The notes under the pieces are model-generated. The model did no database searches, was not told where the DNA came from, and saw nothing but the letters and a program-made list of their open reading frames with translations. A DNA stretch of 64,000 nucleotides from positions 806,001 to 870,000 of the forward strand of contig NZ_CP085242.1 in NCBI RefSeq assembly GCF_044810985.1, in the 5' to 3' direction. Below, piece after piece: positions 26,169 to 36,362 of the stretch. Source of the stretch: Marinospirillum sp031581385 (GTDB lineage Bacteria > Pseudomonadota > Gammaproteobacteria > Pseudomonadales > Halomonadaceae). The translations under genes and the position numbers were made by a program. Positions within the stretch are counted from its first letter, which is position 1, and each line of letters begins with the position of its first letter.

Positions 26169-26582
26169 TCAAGAGGACGGCTTTTGCCACAACTCCAAAG
26201 TGGCCCGCATCTCACCCTCCAGAGGCACTGCCTTCTGGGCTTTCTGATCGGTCACCACAAAGGTCACATCGGCATCGGCCACCAGGGTATCGGTACCTTT
26301 CAAGACCACATCCTGATGCATCACCGCACTCTTGTTGCCCAGCCTGGCCAACTGCGTTACCACTTCAATCTCCTCGTCAACATAGGCACCGCGACGGTAG
26401 TTGATGTTGATGTTCACCACGGCCAGACCCAGGCTTGAGCCGGTGAACTTGGAAATGTCCACCTGTTGCTCCAGAAAATCCCAGCGGGCTTCTTCAAGAA
26501 ACTCCAGATAGCGGGCATTGTTAACGTGACCATAGAGATCCAGATGGTAGCCACGGATTTTGATGGGGGTGCGTGTTTGCAT
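26169..26582 (-). CDS. Hot-dog fold acyl-CoA thioesterase (YbgC-like)
   Basis: The 137-residue protein starts at ATG 26582 (MQTRTPIKIRGYHLD) with GGAG five bases upstream. The active-site signature is LDLYGHVNNARYLEFLEEARWDFL, with the conserved Asp-x-x-x-HVNN. NININYRRGAYVDEEIEVVTQL and KSAVMHQDVV continue the hot-dog fold. Family knowledge: these hydrolyse acyl-CoA thioesters; substrate range cannot be deduced. It is upstream of cmk on the same strand with a 54-bp gap. Confidence 0.88.
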   Translation of the reverse strand: MQTRTPIKIRGYHLDLYGHVNNARYLEFLEEARWDFLEQQVDISKFTGSSLGLAVVNININYRRGAYVDEEIEVVTQLARLGNKSAVMHQDVVLKGTDTLVADADVTFVVTDQKAQKAVPLEGEMRATLELWQKPSS

Positions 26583-26664
26583 AAAAGCTCCTTCATTTAA
26601 ACAGGCAGGCAGTGTAATCCACACCCCGGCAAATTCAAACGATTGTTTGCCATCCGCACAATTA

Positions 26665-26734
26665 TATACTTGCCATGTAGTTACATCTTCTTTAGGATAA
26701 ATTCAATAAAATAACTTAACAGTCTGTAACTACA
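26665..26734 (+). promoter_or_regulatory. Promoter-like box with two TGTANNTACA operator-like sites
   Basis: TATACT (26665-26670) could be a -10 box with TTGTTT 15 bases earlier. Downstream are TGTAGTTACA (26676-26685) and TGTAACTACA (26725-26734), which are exact reverse complements. Each is itself an 8-of-10 palindrome. Their centres are 49 bp apart, and the second ends two bases before the ATG at 26737. Either an operator pair or an RNA stem is possible. Confidence 0.4.
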
Positions 26735-26736
26735 CT

Positions 26737-27216
26737 ATGTATCTCGACCTGATCAAGAAAGAACTGGCTGCCGAGCAAGAGGCCCTGACCCAAATTGCCG
26801 GGCAGTTGAACCACGAAATGGAAGACTTTCTGGATACACTTTCAAAGTGTCAGGGAAGGATTATTGTCTGTGCCCAGGCCCAGAACAAGGAAGCCGGTCG
26901 CAAAACCTTCTCCACGCTCACCCAGGCGGCAACTCCCTGCCTTTTCGTCTACAACGATGAAACCTTCAATCCTGATGCCGAACTGATCTTTCCAGAAGAC
27001 ACTCTGCTGGTTCTCTCCCTCCAGGGAGACAGTGAAGACCATAAAAACCTGTTGCGCCTTGTTCACAGCAACCGAAACCGTCTGACGGCCATAACCAGCA
27101 GCGCCACTTCACCCTTGGCCAGAGTGGCCCACCGGCATCTGACCGCCTCTTCCCAGGACAGCCTTGCCACCCTGGGCTATCTGGTGGCCAGAGCTTTCAC
27201 TCAGGCCAGAAACTAA
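26737..27216 (+). CDS. Short degenerate SIS-fold (sugar isomerase-like) protein
   Basis: The 159-residue protein resembles the N-terminal SIS half of KdsD/GutQ arabinose-5-phosphate isomerases: EQEALTQIAGQLNHEMEDFLDTLSKCQGRIIVCAQ, then GRKTFSTLTQAATPCLFVYN and FPEDTLLVLSLQGDSEDHKNLL. The GxGKSGxxxxK signature is replaced by CAQAQNKEAGRK, and the serine-rich sugar-phosphate loop SNSGET by SLQGDSE. There are no CBS domains. It may be a regulatory or binding protein rather than an isomerase. There is no strong ribosome binding site. The 3' end overlaps the convergent kinase gene by 4 bp. Confidence 0.65.
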   Translation: MYLDLIKKELAAEQEALTQIAGQLNHEMEDFLDTLSKCQGRIIVCAQAQNKEAGRKTFSTLTQAATPCLFVYNDETFNPDAELIFPEDTLLVLSLQGDSEDHKNLLRLVHSNRNRLTAITSSATSPLARVAHRHLTASSQDSLATLGYLVARAFTQARN

Positions 27217-28103
27217 GCCACTTCGGCCAGCAGCCTACGAACTGTTTGGTGAGCCTGGCGATCATAGCCACCGCCAAACATATTGAAGTGATTCAGCAGG
27301 TGATAGAGGTTGTAAAGCTGTTTGCGAAGCGGATAACCGGCATCCAGTGGCCAAACGGATTCATAGGCTGCATAAAAAGCTTCACCCGGCCCACCAAACA
27401 ATTCCGTCATGGCCAAGTCCACTTCCCGGTCGCCATAATAGACCGCCGGATCAAAAACAACCGGCCTGCCCTGCTCATCAGCTGCCCAGTTGCCGCTCCA
27501 TAAATCACCATGCACCAGGGAAGGCACCGGTTGATAAGTGCTGAAGAAAGCGGGTAAAACGTCCTGAAGCTTCTCCAGATCCGTCAATAAAGCGGTTGGA
27601 GCCTTATTAGCCACCGCCCGCTTCATCTGATACCCCAGACGCTCTTCACGCCAGAAATTCACCCAGCCAGAGCGCCAGCGATTGGGTTGGGGTGTCTCCC
27701 CGATCCAGTTGTCCTCATGCCAACCAAAGGCTTCCGACTGAGTGGCATGCTGCTCGGCCAGCAATTCACCGAACTGACCGGCCGCCTTCAATGGCTGCAA
27801 ATCCAGCGCTTCCAACAACAAGCAAGCTTGATCTTCATCTGAGCCCCAGGCCATCACTTCCGGCACCCGCAGTCCGGAAGCCTGCTGCAAGGCCTGAAGC
27901 GCCCTGGCTTCAGCAGCCAGTACCGGTGCTTGATCTGCGTTATTGGATTTTACAAAAAAGACCCGGCCATCCCGGCCCAACAACTTCGCTGCCTGATTAA
28001 TGCAGCCACCACCCAAGGGCTGAACCTGCTGCACAACAAAGCGTTGCCCCGTCGCCTGAGTCAGTAAATCCTGCCAGAGACAATAAGCGTTATGATCAGC
28101 CAT
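27213..28103 (-). CDS. Fructosamine kinase family protein
   Basis: The 296-residue protein has an aminoglycoside-phosphotransferase-like kinase fold. Features are QPLGGGCINQAAKLLGRDGRVFFVKSNN near residue 25, the Brenner-type catalytic motif VPSLVHGDLWSGNWAADEQGRPVVFDPAVYYGDREVDLAMTELFGG near residue 195-235, and the final GGGYDRQAHQTVRRLL. Family knowledge: YniA-type enzymes phosphorylate ketosamines formed by protein glycation, allowing deglycation. It is a single gene and is divergent from the LysE exporter at 28188. Confidence 0.9.
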   Translation of the reverse strand: MADHNAYCLWQDLLTQATGQRFVVQQVQPLGGGCINQAAKLLGRDGRVFFVKSNNADQAPVLAAEARALQALQQASGLRVPEVMAWGSDEDQACLLLEALDLQPLKAAGQFGELLAEQHATQSEAFGWHEDNWIGETPQPNRWRSGWVNFWREERLGYQMKRAVANKAPTALLTDLEKLQDVLPAFFSTYQPVPSLVHGDLWSGNWAADEQGRPVVFDPAVYYGDREVDLAMTELFGGPGEAFYAAYESVWPLDAGYPLRKQLYNLYHLLNHFNMFGGGYDRQAHQTVRRLLAEVA

Positions 28104-28187
28104 TCTTGCACGCTCACATCAATTTTGTTCAATACCCTGAGTATCTGCTCAGGCAAACTGCCTGCATTATTTTACAGGAGATATCCA

Positions 28188-28781
28188 ATGAGTGGGTCAC
28201 TGCTTCTTTCCATGTCCATATTTGCTTTGGCTGCTTCCATTTCCCCCGGCCCGGTTAACTTGGTCGGCTTAAGCAGTGGCACCCGTTACCCACTGGGCAA
28301 GGGGCTGATCTTTATTACCGGCGCCACTCTGGGCTTTATCGCCCTTTTCCTGGCGGTAGGACTGGGTCTCTACTCGCTGATGTTGCAATTTCCCTTGCTC
28401 CAGGAAGCCCTGGGCTGGGCTGGCGTGGCCTTTCTGCTTTACCTGAGCCTGCGATTGGCAATGGATTCGGGCCAACTTCCTGAAGAAGGTGATCAACTGG
28501 CCCCTGGCTTTCTGACCGGCATTCTGATGCAAGCCTTGAATCCCAAAGCCTGGCTGGCTGCAGCATCCGGCATAGGTGTCTATACTTCAGGCCAGAGTTG
28601 GGAACAACTTCTGGTTTTTGCAGCCCTCTATCTGCCCATTTGTTGGCTGTCCCTGGCTTCATGGGTTTATGCCGGTGCCTTTTTACGTCGCAACATCCAA
28701 AAACCGCGCAACCTGGTGCGACTCAACCGTTTTCTGGCAGCACTCCTGGCAAGCACCTGTGTTTATCTGCTATGGGGATAA
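28188..28781 (+). CDS. LysE/RhtB family amino acid exporter
   Basis: The 197-residue protein starts at ATG 28188 with AGGAG upstream (MSGSLLLSMSIFALAASISPGPVNLVGLS). Six hydrophobic segments are seen. The family PGPVN motif is near residue 20, and TGILMQALNPKAWLAAASGIG near 125 holds the second NPK motif. It should export an amino acid or derivative across the inner membrane. It converges with an AraC-type regulator and overlaps it by 12 bp. Confidence 0.88.
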   Translation: MSGSLLLSMSIFALAASISPGPVNLVGLSSGTRYPLGKGLIFITGATLGFIALFLAVGLGLYSLMLQFPLLQEALGWAGVAFLLYLSLRLAMDSGQLPEEGDQLAPGFLTGILMQALNPKAWLAAASGIGVYTSGQSWEQLLVFAALYLPICWLSLASWVYAGAFLRRNIQKPRNLVRLNRFLAALLASTCVYLLWG

Positions 28782-29600
28782 CACTTGGCGATACTGGTTG
28801 GGGGTTGCGGCCATCAAACGCTTGAAGGTACGCTGGAAGTGCGACTGGTCTGCAAAGCCCGCCGCCAGAGCTGCCTCAGCAATCGGTTTACCGGCTTTCA
28901 GCTCCTGACGACCCAGCTCCACTCGACGGTTCACCTGATAAGCATGCGGCGTCAAACCAAAATACTTCTTAAAAGAACGAACCAGATGCCCCTCGCTATA
29001 GCCAGACAGTGCGCATAAATTCTCCAGAGAAACCTCCTGGTCAACCCTTTGATCCAGATAGGCCGCCAAAGCCTGCATCTTTTCGGGAGCCTGTGGCAAA
29101 GATTGAACCGGAGCAGTGACTAGGTGATGCAGCAAGCCTGTCAAAAAATCCACCAGGTGAGTCTGCTTGTGCAGCAGGTCAGCTTCAGGATTCAGTAGAC
29201 AGGCGGCCAGGTCACAATACCTTTGGTACCAATAAGGAAACGTCAACTTGGCTGTATCCAGATCCTGCCATACCGGTTCTGCCAGCAAACCCTCCCGAAA
29301 ACACAGCTCCGTCAGCCAGGGAAGGTCGACATACAGCATCAGGTAGCTCCAGGGCTCATCCTCCACCGGATTACAGGCATGCACCCAGTGAGGATTAACC
29401 ACAACCAGGTCTCCGGCTGCCACCGGGTAGACTTCACCCTGATAACGAAACTCACTTAGTCCCTGAGTGATGGCTCCCAAAGACCACTGGCTGTGGCTGT
29501 GCAAGGCATAGCAGACCTGACGCCCATCCTTCACCTGGCGCAACTCAACATAAGGCATGCGTGCATCACGCCAGAAAAGAGGGCAGGACAAATCAGTCAT
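28770..29600 (-). CDS. AraC family transcriptional regulator with cupin-like sensor
   Basis: Start at ATG 29600 (MTDLSCPLFWRDARMPYVEL), 276 residues; longer in-frame sequence upstream is antisense to ygiD and was not used. The N-terminal AraC_binding domain has ALHSHSQWSLGAITQGLSEFRYQGEVYPVAAGDLVVVNPHWVHACNP. Two HTH motifs lie at the end (SLENLCALSGYSEGHLVRSFKKYFGLTPHAY and PIAEAALAAGFADQSHFQRTFKRLMAATPNQYRQ). Such regulators often control a neighbouring LysE-type exporter; here that gene converges with it, so this is inference. Confidence 0.88.
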   Translation of the reverse strand: MTDLSCPLFWRDARMPYVELRQVKDGRQVCYALHSHSQWSLGAITQGLSEFRYQGEVYPVAAGDLVVVNPHWVHACNPVEDEPWSYLMLYVDLPWLTELCFREGLLAEPVWQDLDTAKLTFPYWYQRYCDLAACLLNPEADLLHKQTHLVDFLTGLLHHLVTAPVQSLPQAPEKMQALAAYLDQRVDQEVSLENLCALSGYSEGHLVRSFKKYFGLTPHAYQVNRRVELGRQELKAGKPIAEAALAAGFADQSHFQRTFKRLMAATPNQYRQVLSP

Positions 29601-30405
29601 CCGATAGCCGCCAATAGAACATGCCTGACTGCTTACCCAGGATGGTGGCTGACAGGTGGGTTTCACTGGCGGCCCCCGCCAGGCCGTAACAGACATGCAG
29701 TGGCAGAAGATGCTCTTCACGAGGGTGGCAGAAACGGGCTGCAGGTGCCTGTTCCCAGTGAAGCAGGCGTTCATTACGCTCGGCTTCCGTGATATCGGGA
29801 TCACAACAGGTCTTCTCCAGCCATTCCTCAAAAGCCTGGTTGCGGGCTTCTGTCTCAGCCGTGGAAGGGGCAAAAAAAGCCTGCATATTGTGAAAAGAAA
29901 AACCCGATCCGATCACCAACAGGTTTTCATGGTTCAGTGCCCGCAGAGCCCGGCCCATCGCCAGATGATTCGAAGCATCCAGGCTGCTGACCAGGGACAA
30001 CTGCACGCAGGGAATATCCGCTTTGGGGTACATCAGCTTAAGCGGTACAAACAGGCCATGATCAAAACCGCGCTGGGTATCCAGTCGTGCACTGATTCCA
30101 GCCTGCTCCAGGGCAGCATGTATCTGCTGCGCCAGCTCTGGATGACCGGGGCAAGGGTACTCAATTGCATAGGATTCAGGTGGAAACCCGGAATAATCAT
30201 AGATCAGTGATGGCTGGGCACCCGAGGTCACTGTTGGCACTTGTTCTTCCCAGTGGGCACTGACCACCAGAATAGCCGAAGGCTGACGTAGCTCGCCGGC
30301 AATCCGGGTGAGATGCTCCACCATTTCACGATGACCCGGGTCACCCAGCAAAGGCAAGGGGCCGCCACCATGCGAAATATACAGAATATCGGTGTTTGTG
30401 CTCAT
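29593..30405 (-). CDS. ygiD: 4,5-DOPA dioxygenase extradiol-like protein YgiD
   Basis: The 270-residue DODA-type class III extradiol dioxygenase has ILYISHGGGPLPLLGD near the start with a metal His, ILVVSAHWEEQVPTVTS near residue 47, RGFDHGLFVPLKLMYPKADIPCVQLSLV near 112, and GSGFSFHNMQAF near 165. Metal-binding histidines of the family are present. It overlaps the AraC gene by 8 bp. Family knowledge: E. coli YgiD cleaves DOPA in vitro; the natural substrate is uncertain. Confidence 0.88.
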   Translation of the reverse strand: MSTNTDILYISHGGGPLPLLGDPGHREMVEHLTRIAGELRQPSAILVVSAHWEEQVPTVTSGAQPSLIYDYSGFPPESYAIEYPCPGHPELAQQIHAALEQAGISARLDTQRGFDHGLFVPLKLMYPKADIPCVQLSLVSSLDASNHLAMGRALRALNHENLLVIGSGFSFHNMQAFFAPSTAETEARNQAFEEWLEKTCCDPDITEAERNERLLHWEQAPAARFCHPREEHLLPLHVCYGLAGAASETHLSATILGKQSGMFYWRLSDD

Positions 30406-30429
30406 CGTGCGGATTCTCCAAAAATCAGG

Positions 30430-31560
30430 TTACACCACCTGGGTAATATACTTCTTTTTCAAAAGTCGCCAGAACACCACGGCAAAGGCCGTTAAAGGGA
30501 TTGCCAGCAGCATACCCATAATGCCGCCAAGGGCGACTCCCCAGAAGAATACCGCAAAAATAATCAGGGCCGGGTGCAAACCGGTTCGATCCCCCATGAT
30601 TTTCGGAGTCAGGAAATAACCTTCAATGGCCTGCACCGCACCAAATACCAGCAGAGTCAGGGCCACCTGGACAATGCCACCACCTTCACCGAAATAGGCC
30701 AGAGGAAGCACAAAGGTAAGGCCGACGATACTTCCCAGATAGGGAATGATATTGAGCAACCCCAGCGTCATACCGATCACAATACTGTAGGGAAGCCCAA
30801 TCAAAGCAAAACCGGCAGCAAAAAGTGCCCCCTGAAGCAAGGCAATAATGATCTGACCGCGAAAGAAGGTGAGCAGAATACTGACAAACTGATCGAACAG
30901 ATAAACAACATCCTCGCGGGTTTCCTTCTTTAAAAAGGGAAGAAACTCGCTGATTTGTTTGGGCTCAAAGGGTTTTGCCATCAGAAAAAAGGCCAGATAA
31001 AGCGGAAGCACTGCCCAGGCGAATAACCCCGAGACGGACTGAAACATCTGAACAACAGGCTGCGACATCCGTTCCCAGGAAGCCTGAAGAACCTGAGCCG
31101 ACATTTCTCCGGGGTTTTCGAGAAGACTGGAGAACTCCGACTTCAATCCGTATTTCTCCAGCAATGCAGGAACCTGCGGCCAAAGTGACTGCCCCATATC
31201 CAGCAGGGCATTGAACATATCCGGCAAGTCTTCAAACAACTGGAGCAATTGGTGAGTGGCAAAAACACCGACATACCCCATGAAAACACCCAGAGGTATC
31301 AGCCCAGAAAGGAAAAACAACACCAGGGCACCCACCTTGGACCCCCGGCAAACCCCGACCAGCCAGCTGTAATAAGGACGCAACAGCATGGTCAGAATGC
31401 CCGCCACCACAGGCGGCAGCAACACATTCTGGAAAGTATCAACAAAACGCACCAGACCCCAGCCAACCGCACTGAAAGCCACTAGAAGCACCAGCACGGC
31501 CCCCAGGGTCAGTGCAGCGGCAATGGTCTCACGTTGTCTTGGCCCCAGCTCCAGGTTCAC
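30430..31560 (-). CDS. AI-2E/PerM family membrane transporter
   Basis: The 376-residue protein begins with GTG (VNLELGPRQRETIAAAL) preceded by AGGA. About eight hydrophobic segments are visible in the usual order, with a long soluble loop between residues 90 and 160. The C-terminal hallmark is PKIMGDRTGLHPALIIFAVFFWGVALGGIMGMLLAIPLTAF. Family knowledge: members export autoinducer-2 or act as Na+/H+ antiporters, so the substrate is open. Both ends of this gene recur as a fused relic at 40467-40630. Confidence 0.9.
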   Translation of the reverse strand: MNLELGPRQRETIAAALTLGAVLVLLVAFSAVGWGLVRFVDTFQNVLLPPVVAGILTMLLRPYYSWLVGVCRGSKVGALVLFFLSGLIPLGVFMGYVGVFATHQLLQLFEDLPDMFNALLDMGQSLWPQVPALLEKYGLKSEFSSLLENPGEMSAQVLQASWERMSQPVVQMFQSVSGLFAWAVLPLYLAFFLMAKPFEPKQISEFLPFLKKETREDVVYLFDQFVSILLTFFRGQIIIALLQGALFAAGFALIGLPYSIVIGMTLGLLNIIPYLGSIVGLTFVLPLAYFGEGGGIVQVALTLLVFGAVQAIEGYFLTPKIMGDRTGLHPALIIFAVFFWGVALGGIMGMLLAIPLTAFAVVFWRLLKKKYITQVV

Positions 31561-31674
31561 AGGCTCATCCTGTATCAGATTAGACTTACTGCTCTGGAAT
31601 CACTTCCCGCAACTTGAACCCCAAGGTTAACATCACCGGCTTTCTGACATAAGCCTGCATCAGTGAGGCGCTTG

Positions 31675-34600
31675 TTACTCCAGTGCCAGGGGGTAACCTT
31701 GCATGATTGCATCGGCACTGACTGGCCTTGCAAACAAATAACCCTGCCCGGTCTGGCATCCCAGTTCATGCAGCACATCACACTGTTCCTGAGTCTCAAT
31801 CCCTTCGGCCACCACTGAGAGGTTCAGAGAATCCGCCATCGCCATAATCGTTCGGGCAATGGCCTTGTCATCCTTGCAGGATGCCACTTCCTTGACAAAG
31901 ACACGGTCTATCTTGAGCTCATCAATGGAGAAACGGCGCAGTTGTGCCAGAGAAGAATAGCCGGTGCCAAAGTCATCAATACTCACCAGCAGCCCCATAT
32001 CCTTCAACCTTCGCAGAATCTTCTGTGCCTGTTCGGGATCAACCATCAGAGCGGTTTCCGTCAGCTCAATGACCAGCAGTTCAGGGGCCAGTTGGTATTT
32101 CTCCAGCAGATTTTCAATGGATTGCGCGATGTCACAACGGCGGAACTGCTCGGCAGATACATTGATGGACACACGCGGTATCGAGTACCCCTGCTCCCGC
32201 CAGGCGGCCACCTGAGCGCAAGCAGCATCAGCCACCCATTCACCCACCGAATCGATCAGGCCGGTCTGTTCCGCCAGGGGGATAAACTTGTCAGGAGGAA
32301 TCAAGCCCAGTTCCGGGTGATGCCAGCGCAACAGGGCTTCGACACCCACCAGCTTGCCGTCAGCCAGTGACAACTGCGGCTGATACATCAGGAAGAGTTC
32401 ATCCTTCTCGATGGCCTGACGCAGACCATTACCCAGTTGCAGGCGTTCATCAGCCGATTTTTTCAGATCGTTGGTGAAGAAATAATGAGTGCATTTACCG
32501 ACATCCTTGGCTTTATACATGGCTCCATCGGCATGCTTAAGCAGGGTATCGGCATCCTCGCCATCTCCAGGAAACAGGCTGATCCCGATGCTGGCACTGA
32601 TATGGATAGTCTGCCCTGACAAGGAGGTGGGGCTGGATAAGGCCGTGGCAATACGCCCGGCGGTTATCTCCGCTTCTGTTGCGTTGGCACCTTCCAGCAA
32701 CAGGGCAAACTCATCGCCGCCAAAACGCGCCACCGTATCGGCACCCCGTACACAATCGCGTAAACGAACGGCGACTTCCTTGAGCAGTTCATCCCCGACC
32801 TGATGGCCGAGCGAGTCATTGATCACCTTGAAGTTATCCAGATCAACAAAGAAAACCGCCGCACAAATGTCTTTCTGACGACGTGCCTTGACGACCATGT
32901 GCTGCACACGGTCAAGGAAGAGGCCGCGATTGGGCAGGGAGGTTAATTCATCGTGGGTGGCAAGAAATTCAATGCGGCGCTGAGAATCCTTCACCACGGA
33001 GATATCACTGAAGATGCCCACGTAATTGATGATCTTGCCTTCAGTATCGTGCACCGTATTCACGGTCAGCCATTCGGGATAAATCTCACCGTTTTTCCGT
33101 TTGTTGCTGATCTCGCCCTGCCACCAGCCCTGCCCTTCCAGGGTATCCCACATGTTCTGATAAAACTCTTCACCATGCTGACCGGAGCTGAGGATCGCCG
33201 GTGTATGGCCGATAACCTCAGCAGCCTGATAGCCGGTCACCTTGGTGAAGGCATCATTCACCGTCAGGATATTCTGTGACGTATCGGTGACGACAATCCC
33301 CTCCCCGGCACGGTCAAAAACCCGCGCAGCCAGGCGCAACTGCTCCTCGGCATGCTTGCGTGAGGTGACATCAATGGCCTGGGTACAGATGCTCTGAACG
33401 ACCCCATCGGCATCAAACAGCGGAAAGCGCATCGACATCAGGTAACGCTCACCTTCAAGGAAATCAATCACATCCTCTGATTCTATGGGCACAGCCTTGC
33501 GCGCAACATCCAGTTCCCGGCTGCGCAATGTTTCCGAAACATCATCAGGAAAGAACTGCGCATCGGTTTTCCCGATCACATCACTGCTTTTCAGACCAAA
33601 CACCTTCTCAAACTGGGCGTTAACAAATTCATAGCGACCCGCCAGATCCTTGAGGGTGATGATGGTAGTGGAGTTACTCATGATCGCCATCAAACGCTGA
33701 CGGCTCTCGCGGATCTCCCGTTCCTGATTCATCTGCTCGGTTTGATCCATCAGGGCAATAATGGCCCCGCGCGCGCCGGGCTGCATAGTCTGCTCATAGG
33801 GAGCAATGTGTAACACATAGTGGCGATCGTTGGTGTAAACCGGCTCTTCAATGGTGACGTTTTCATCAATCGCCTGATGGACCCATGCCGAGAAATCCTG
33901 CATGCCTTGAGGCAAACGCAGAACCGGAATAGCCTGACCGATCGACTTGCCCACCAGCGAGAAGATATCCGCAGCAGGGCTGTTAAAGCGCGTCAGTTCC
34001 ATCTCGGTATTACAAACCAGAATCGGGAAGCCGACACTATTCTGGATTTTTTCCAGATCATTCAAGGCCTCAGCCAACTCAGCCGTACGCAGCTGCAACT
34101 CATCATTAACCGTGGTCAACTCTTCGTTGGTGGATTGCAGTTCCTCGTTGGAGGACTCCAGCTCTTCATTGGACGATTGCAATTCCTCATTGGCCGCCTG
34201 AACTTCCTCATTCAGCGCCTGCATTTCCTGATTCGAGGTTTCCAGCTCCTCGATCACGGTTTGCAGACGTTCACGGGTAATGGTCAGCTCATCCTCAAGC
34301 ACTTTGACATCGCGACCTTCCTCGACATCATGAGAAGGTGCGGATTCCAGATCCGGTGTCTGAGGTTCAGGCACCTCCTCAAAACAAACCAGAAAGAAGG
34401 TATTGGTGACACCGGGCTCCAGCGGGTGTGCCGCCATGCGGGCATGGATCGTCCCATCCGGCCCTTTGATCCTGCGGGGTCGGGCATGAACCACTTCAAG
34501 CTTGCGTTCCACCTGATGGATCAATAACTGCAGGTCGGTACGAAATTCCTGCTTGATCAGCTGCTGCAGGTTGGTGCTGGGTCTACCCGCACTGATCCCC

Positions 34601-35562
34601 AGATAGGCAGACACATCGCCGTGGATATGCTGAATCTCATAGCTGGAATTGATCAAAACTGCAGGCGGAACATACTGTTTGATCGCAACATCCAGCAAAC
34701 GCTGCTCGCTGTCCGAGGTGCGGGAAATATTCGGACTCTGATCACGCACTTCGGGAAGACGGAAGCTGGTGGACATCAGTCGCCCCTCACCTGCCTGACG
34801 ACGGAACAGGTGAGCGGACTTATCGGCTGGAGCAAACAGGCTTTCCTGTTGGAAGATCCCTTCCGACTTACCGAGAAACAGCAGCCCTCCCGCTTTCAGT
34901 CCATAATGGAAGGTGGACATCACCTTGGCCTGAAGCTCCGAATTCAGATAGATCAACACATTACGGCAACTGACCAGATCAAGACGCAGGAAAGGGGGAT
35001 CCTGAATAATATCCTGACGTGCCACCACCACCATTTCACGCAGGGTACGTGAAACCTCGAAGTGGTTGCCCGTGGAGCGGGTGAAATAACGCTGCAGCAG
35101 CTCTTCGCTCATATCACAGAGCACACTCTCGTTATAAGAACCACGCCGCGCAATGGCCAGAGCATTCATGTCGATATCAGTGGCAAAAATCTGGATGCGG
35201 TAATGCACCAGATTGGGTCCCAGGAGTTCGGCAAGCAGGATCGCCAGGGTGTAGGCCTCCTCCCCTGTTGCGCAGCCAGCCACCCACAGGCGAATTTCAT
35301 CGCCTGGTTGTTTTTCCTGCAGCATGGCTTTCAAGGAGGCCCGCAACACCTCAAAGCCTTCACGATCACGGAAAAATGCGGTGACTGAAATCAGGATATC
35401 CTTGCACAGCTTGTCCAGCTCATCCGTATCACTCTCGACCAAAACCAGATAATCTTCCAGACTGCTCACCCGACGCGCCGCAAGACGACGCTCAATGCGC
35501 CGAATCACCGTGCCTTCCTTGTAGCCACCAAAATCAATACGGGTATGCTGCTTGACCTTCAT
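31675..35562 (-). pseudogene. CheR-PAS-GGDEF-EAL part of a CheB/CheR/c-di-GMP hybrid gene split by IS21
   Basis: The long downstream part of an interrupted gene, 1295 codons from the ATG created by the target duplication at 35562. Domains in order: CheR methyltransferase (ITVSAFFRD-type start, LWVAGCATGEEAYTLAI, residues 1-260), a coiled coil with repeated SNEELxSxNEEL (about 400-500), PAS domains (500-830), GGDEF with intact ARFGGDEFALLLEG near 970, and EAL with intact GVEALLRWHHPELG near 1100 and FGTGYSSLAQLR. The product may still be made alone from the ATG at 35562 but has lost the CheB part. The GGDEF and EAL active sites look functional. Confidence 0.85.
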
Positions 35563-35621
35563 TGTCAATGGCCATTTATTTTGACCCACCTTTGGCCAAT
35601 AAAATTGACCCACCTGGTGCG

Positions 35622-36362
35622 TTAGTTGGTTAACTTTTCTTTCAGTCGATAGCTTTCTCCTCCCAGCATGAAGATGTGTGAGTGATGGATAATCCGGTCT
35701 ACGATGGGTATGGCCACATTGTCGTTATGGAAGAACTCTCCCCAGTCGGTGAAGTCCTTGTTGGTGGTCAGGATGATGGAGCGGTACTCATACAGGCTGT
35801 TGACCAGTTGGAAGAGGTTATAGCGGGACTGGCGGCTCATGGGCAGGTATCCCAGCTCATCAATGATCAGCAGGTCGTTTTTGGCCAGCAGGCTGATCCG
35901 CTTTTTCAGTTCACCGCGTTTTTCAGCCAGTTCCAGCTCTTCCACCAGGGTCATGGCCGTTTTGAACAGCACCTTGTAACCGGCTTCGATGGCTTTGTAG
36001 CCCAGGCCAATGGCCAGGTGGGTTTTGCCCACTCCCGGTGGCCCGATGAACACCAGGTTCTGGCGCTGATCCAGGAAGTTGAAGTCCAGCAGCGCACTGA
36101 TCTGGCGTTTATTGATGGTGGTCTGGTGACGATAGTCGAAGTCATCCAGGCGCTTTTCCATCGGGAAGTGAGCTTGTTTGAAGTGACGCTGGATGCGTTT
36201 TTGATCGCGTTCTTTCAGCTCATAGCCCATCAGGTGGTCGATACACTGTAGATAAGACCAGTCATTACTTTCAGCTTCACCGAGCAGCTGAGGGAGCTGT
36301 TGAGCCATCCAGGTCAGCCTCAGGCTTTTGCAGCGGGCGCGGGTTTGTTCAAGCTGCCCCAT
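35622..36362 (-). CDS. istB: IstB ATPase, transposition helper of the first IS21 element
   Basis: This 246-residue AAA+ DnaA-like ATPase has Walker A in VFIGPPGVGKTHLAIGLGYKA near residue 100 and Walker B in LLIIDELGYLPMS near 170. The C-terminal region IVDRIIHHSHIFMLGGESYRLKEKL is typical. Family knowledge: IstB assembles on target DNA and directs the IstA transposase. It overlaps istA by 14 bp. Confidence 0.95.
   Translation of the reverse strand: MGQLEQTRARCKSLRLTWMAQQLPQLLGEAESNDWSYLQCIDHLMGYELKERDQKRIQRHFKQAHFPMEKRLDDFDYRHQTTINKRQISALLDFNFLDQRQNLVFIGPPGVGKTHLAIGLGYKAIEAGYKVLFKTAMTLVEELELAEKRGELKKRISLLAKNDLLIIDELGYLPMSRQSRYNLFQLVNSLYEYRSIILTTNKDFTDWGEFFHNDNVAIPIVDRIIHHSHIFMLGGESYRLKEKLTN

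Noticed and set aside
29601..29873. 91-codon N-terminal extension of the AraC regulator at 28770
   Set aside because: It lies entirely antisense-frame within ygiD and has no AraC-like sequence; ATG 29600 gives a normal-length regulator.
34130..34240. Short repeats resembling a small CRISPR or tandem array
   Set aside because: They are the repeated codons of the coiled coil in the CheR-PAS protein; no spacers and no cas genes.
33820..34527. 235-codon frame with repeated Leu/Gln-rich sequence opposite the PAS coiled coil
   Set aside because: The repeats mirror the SNEELxSxNEEL coiled coil of the real gene on the minus strand.
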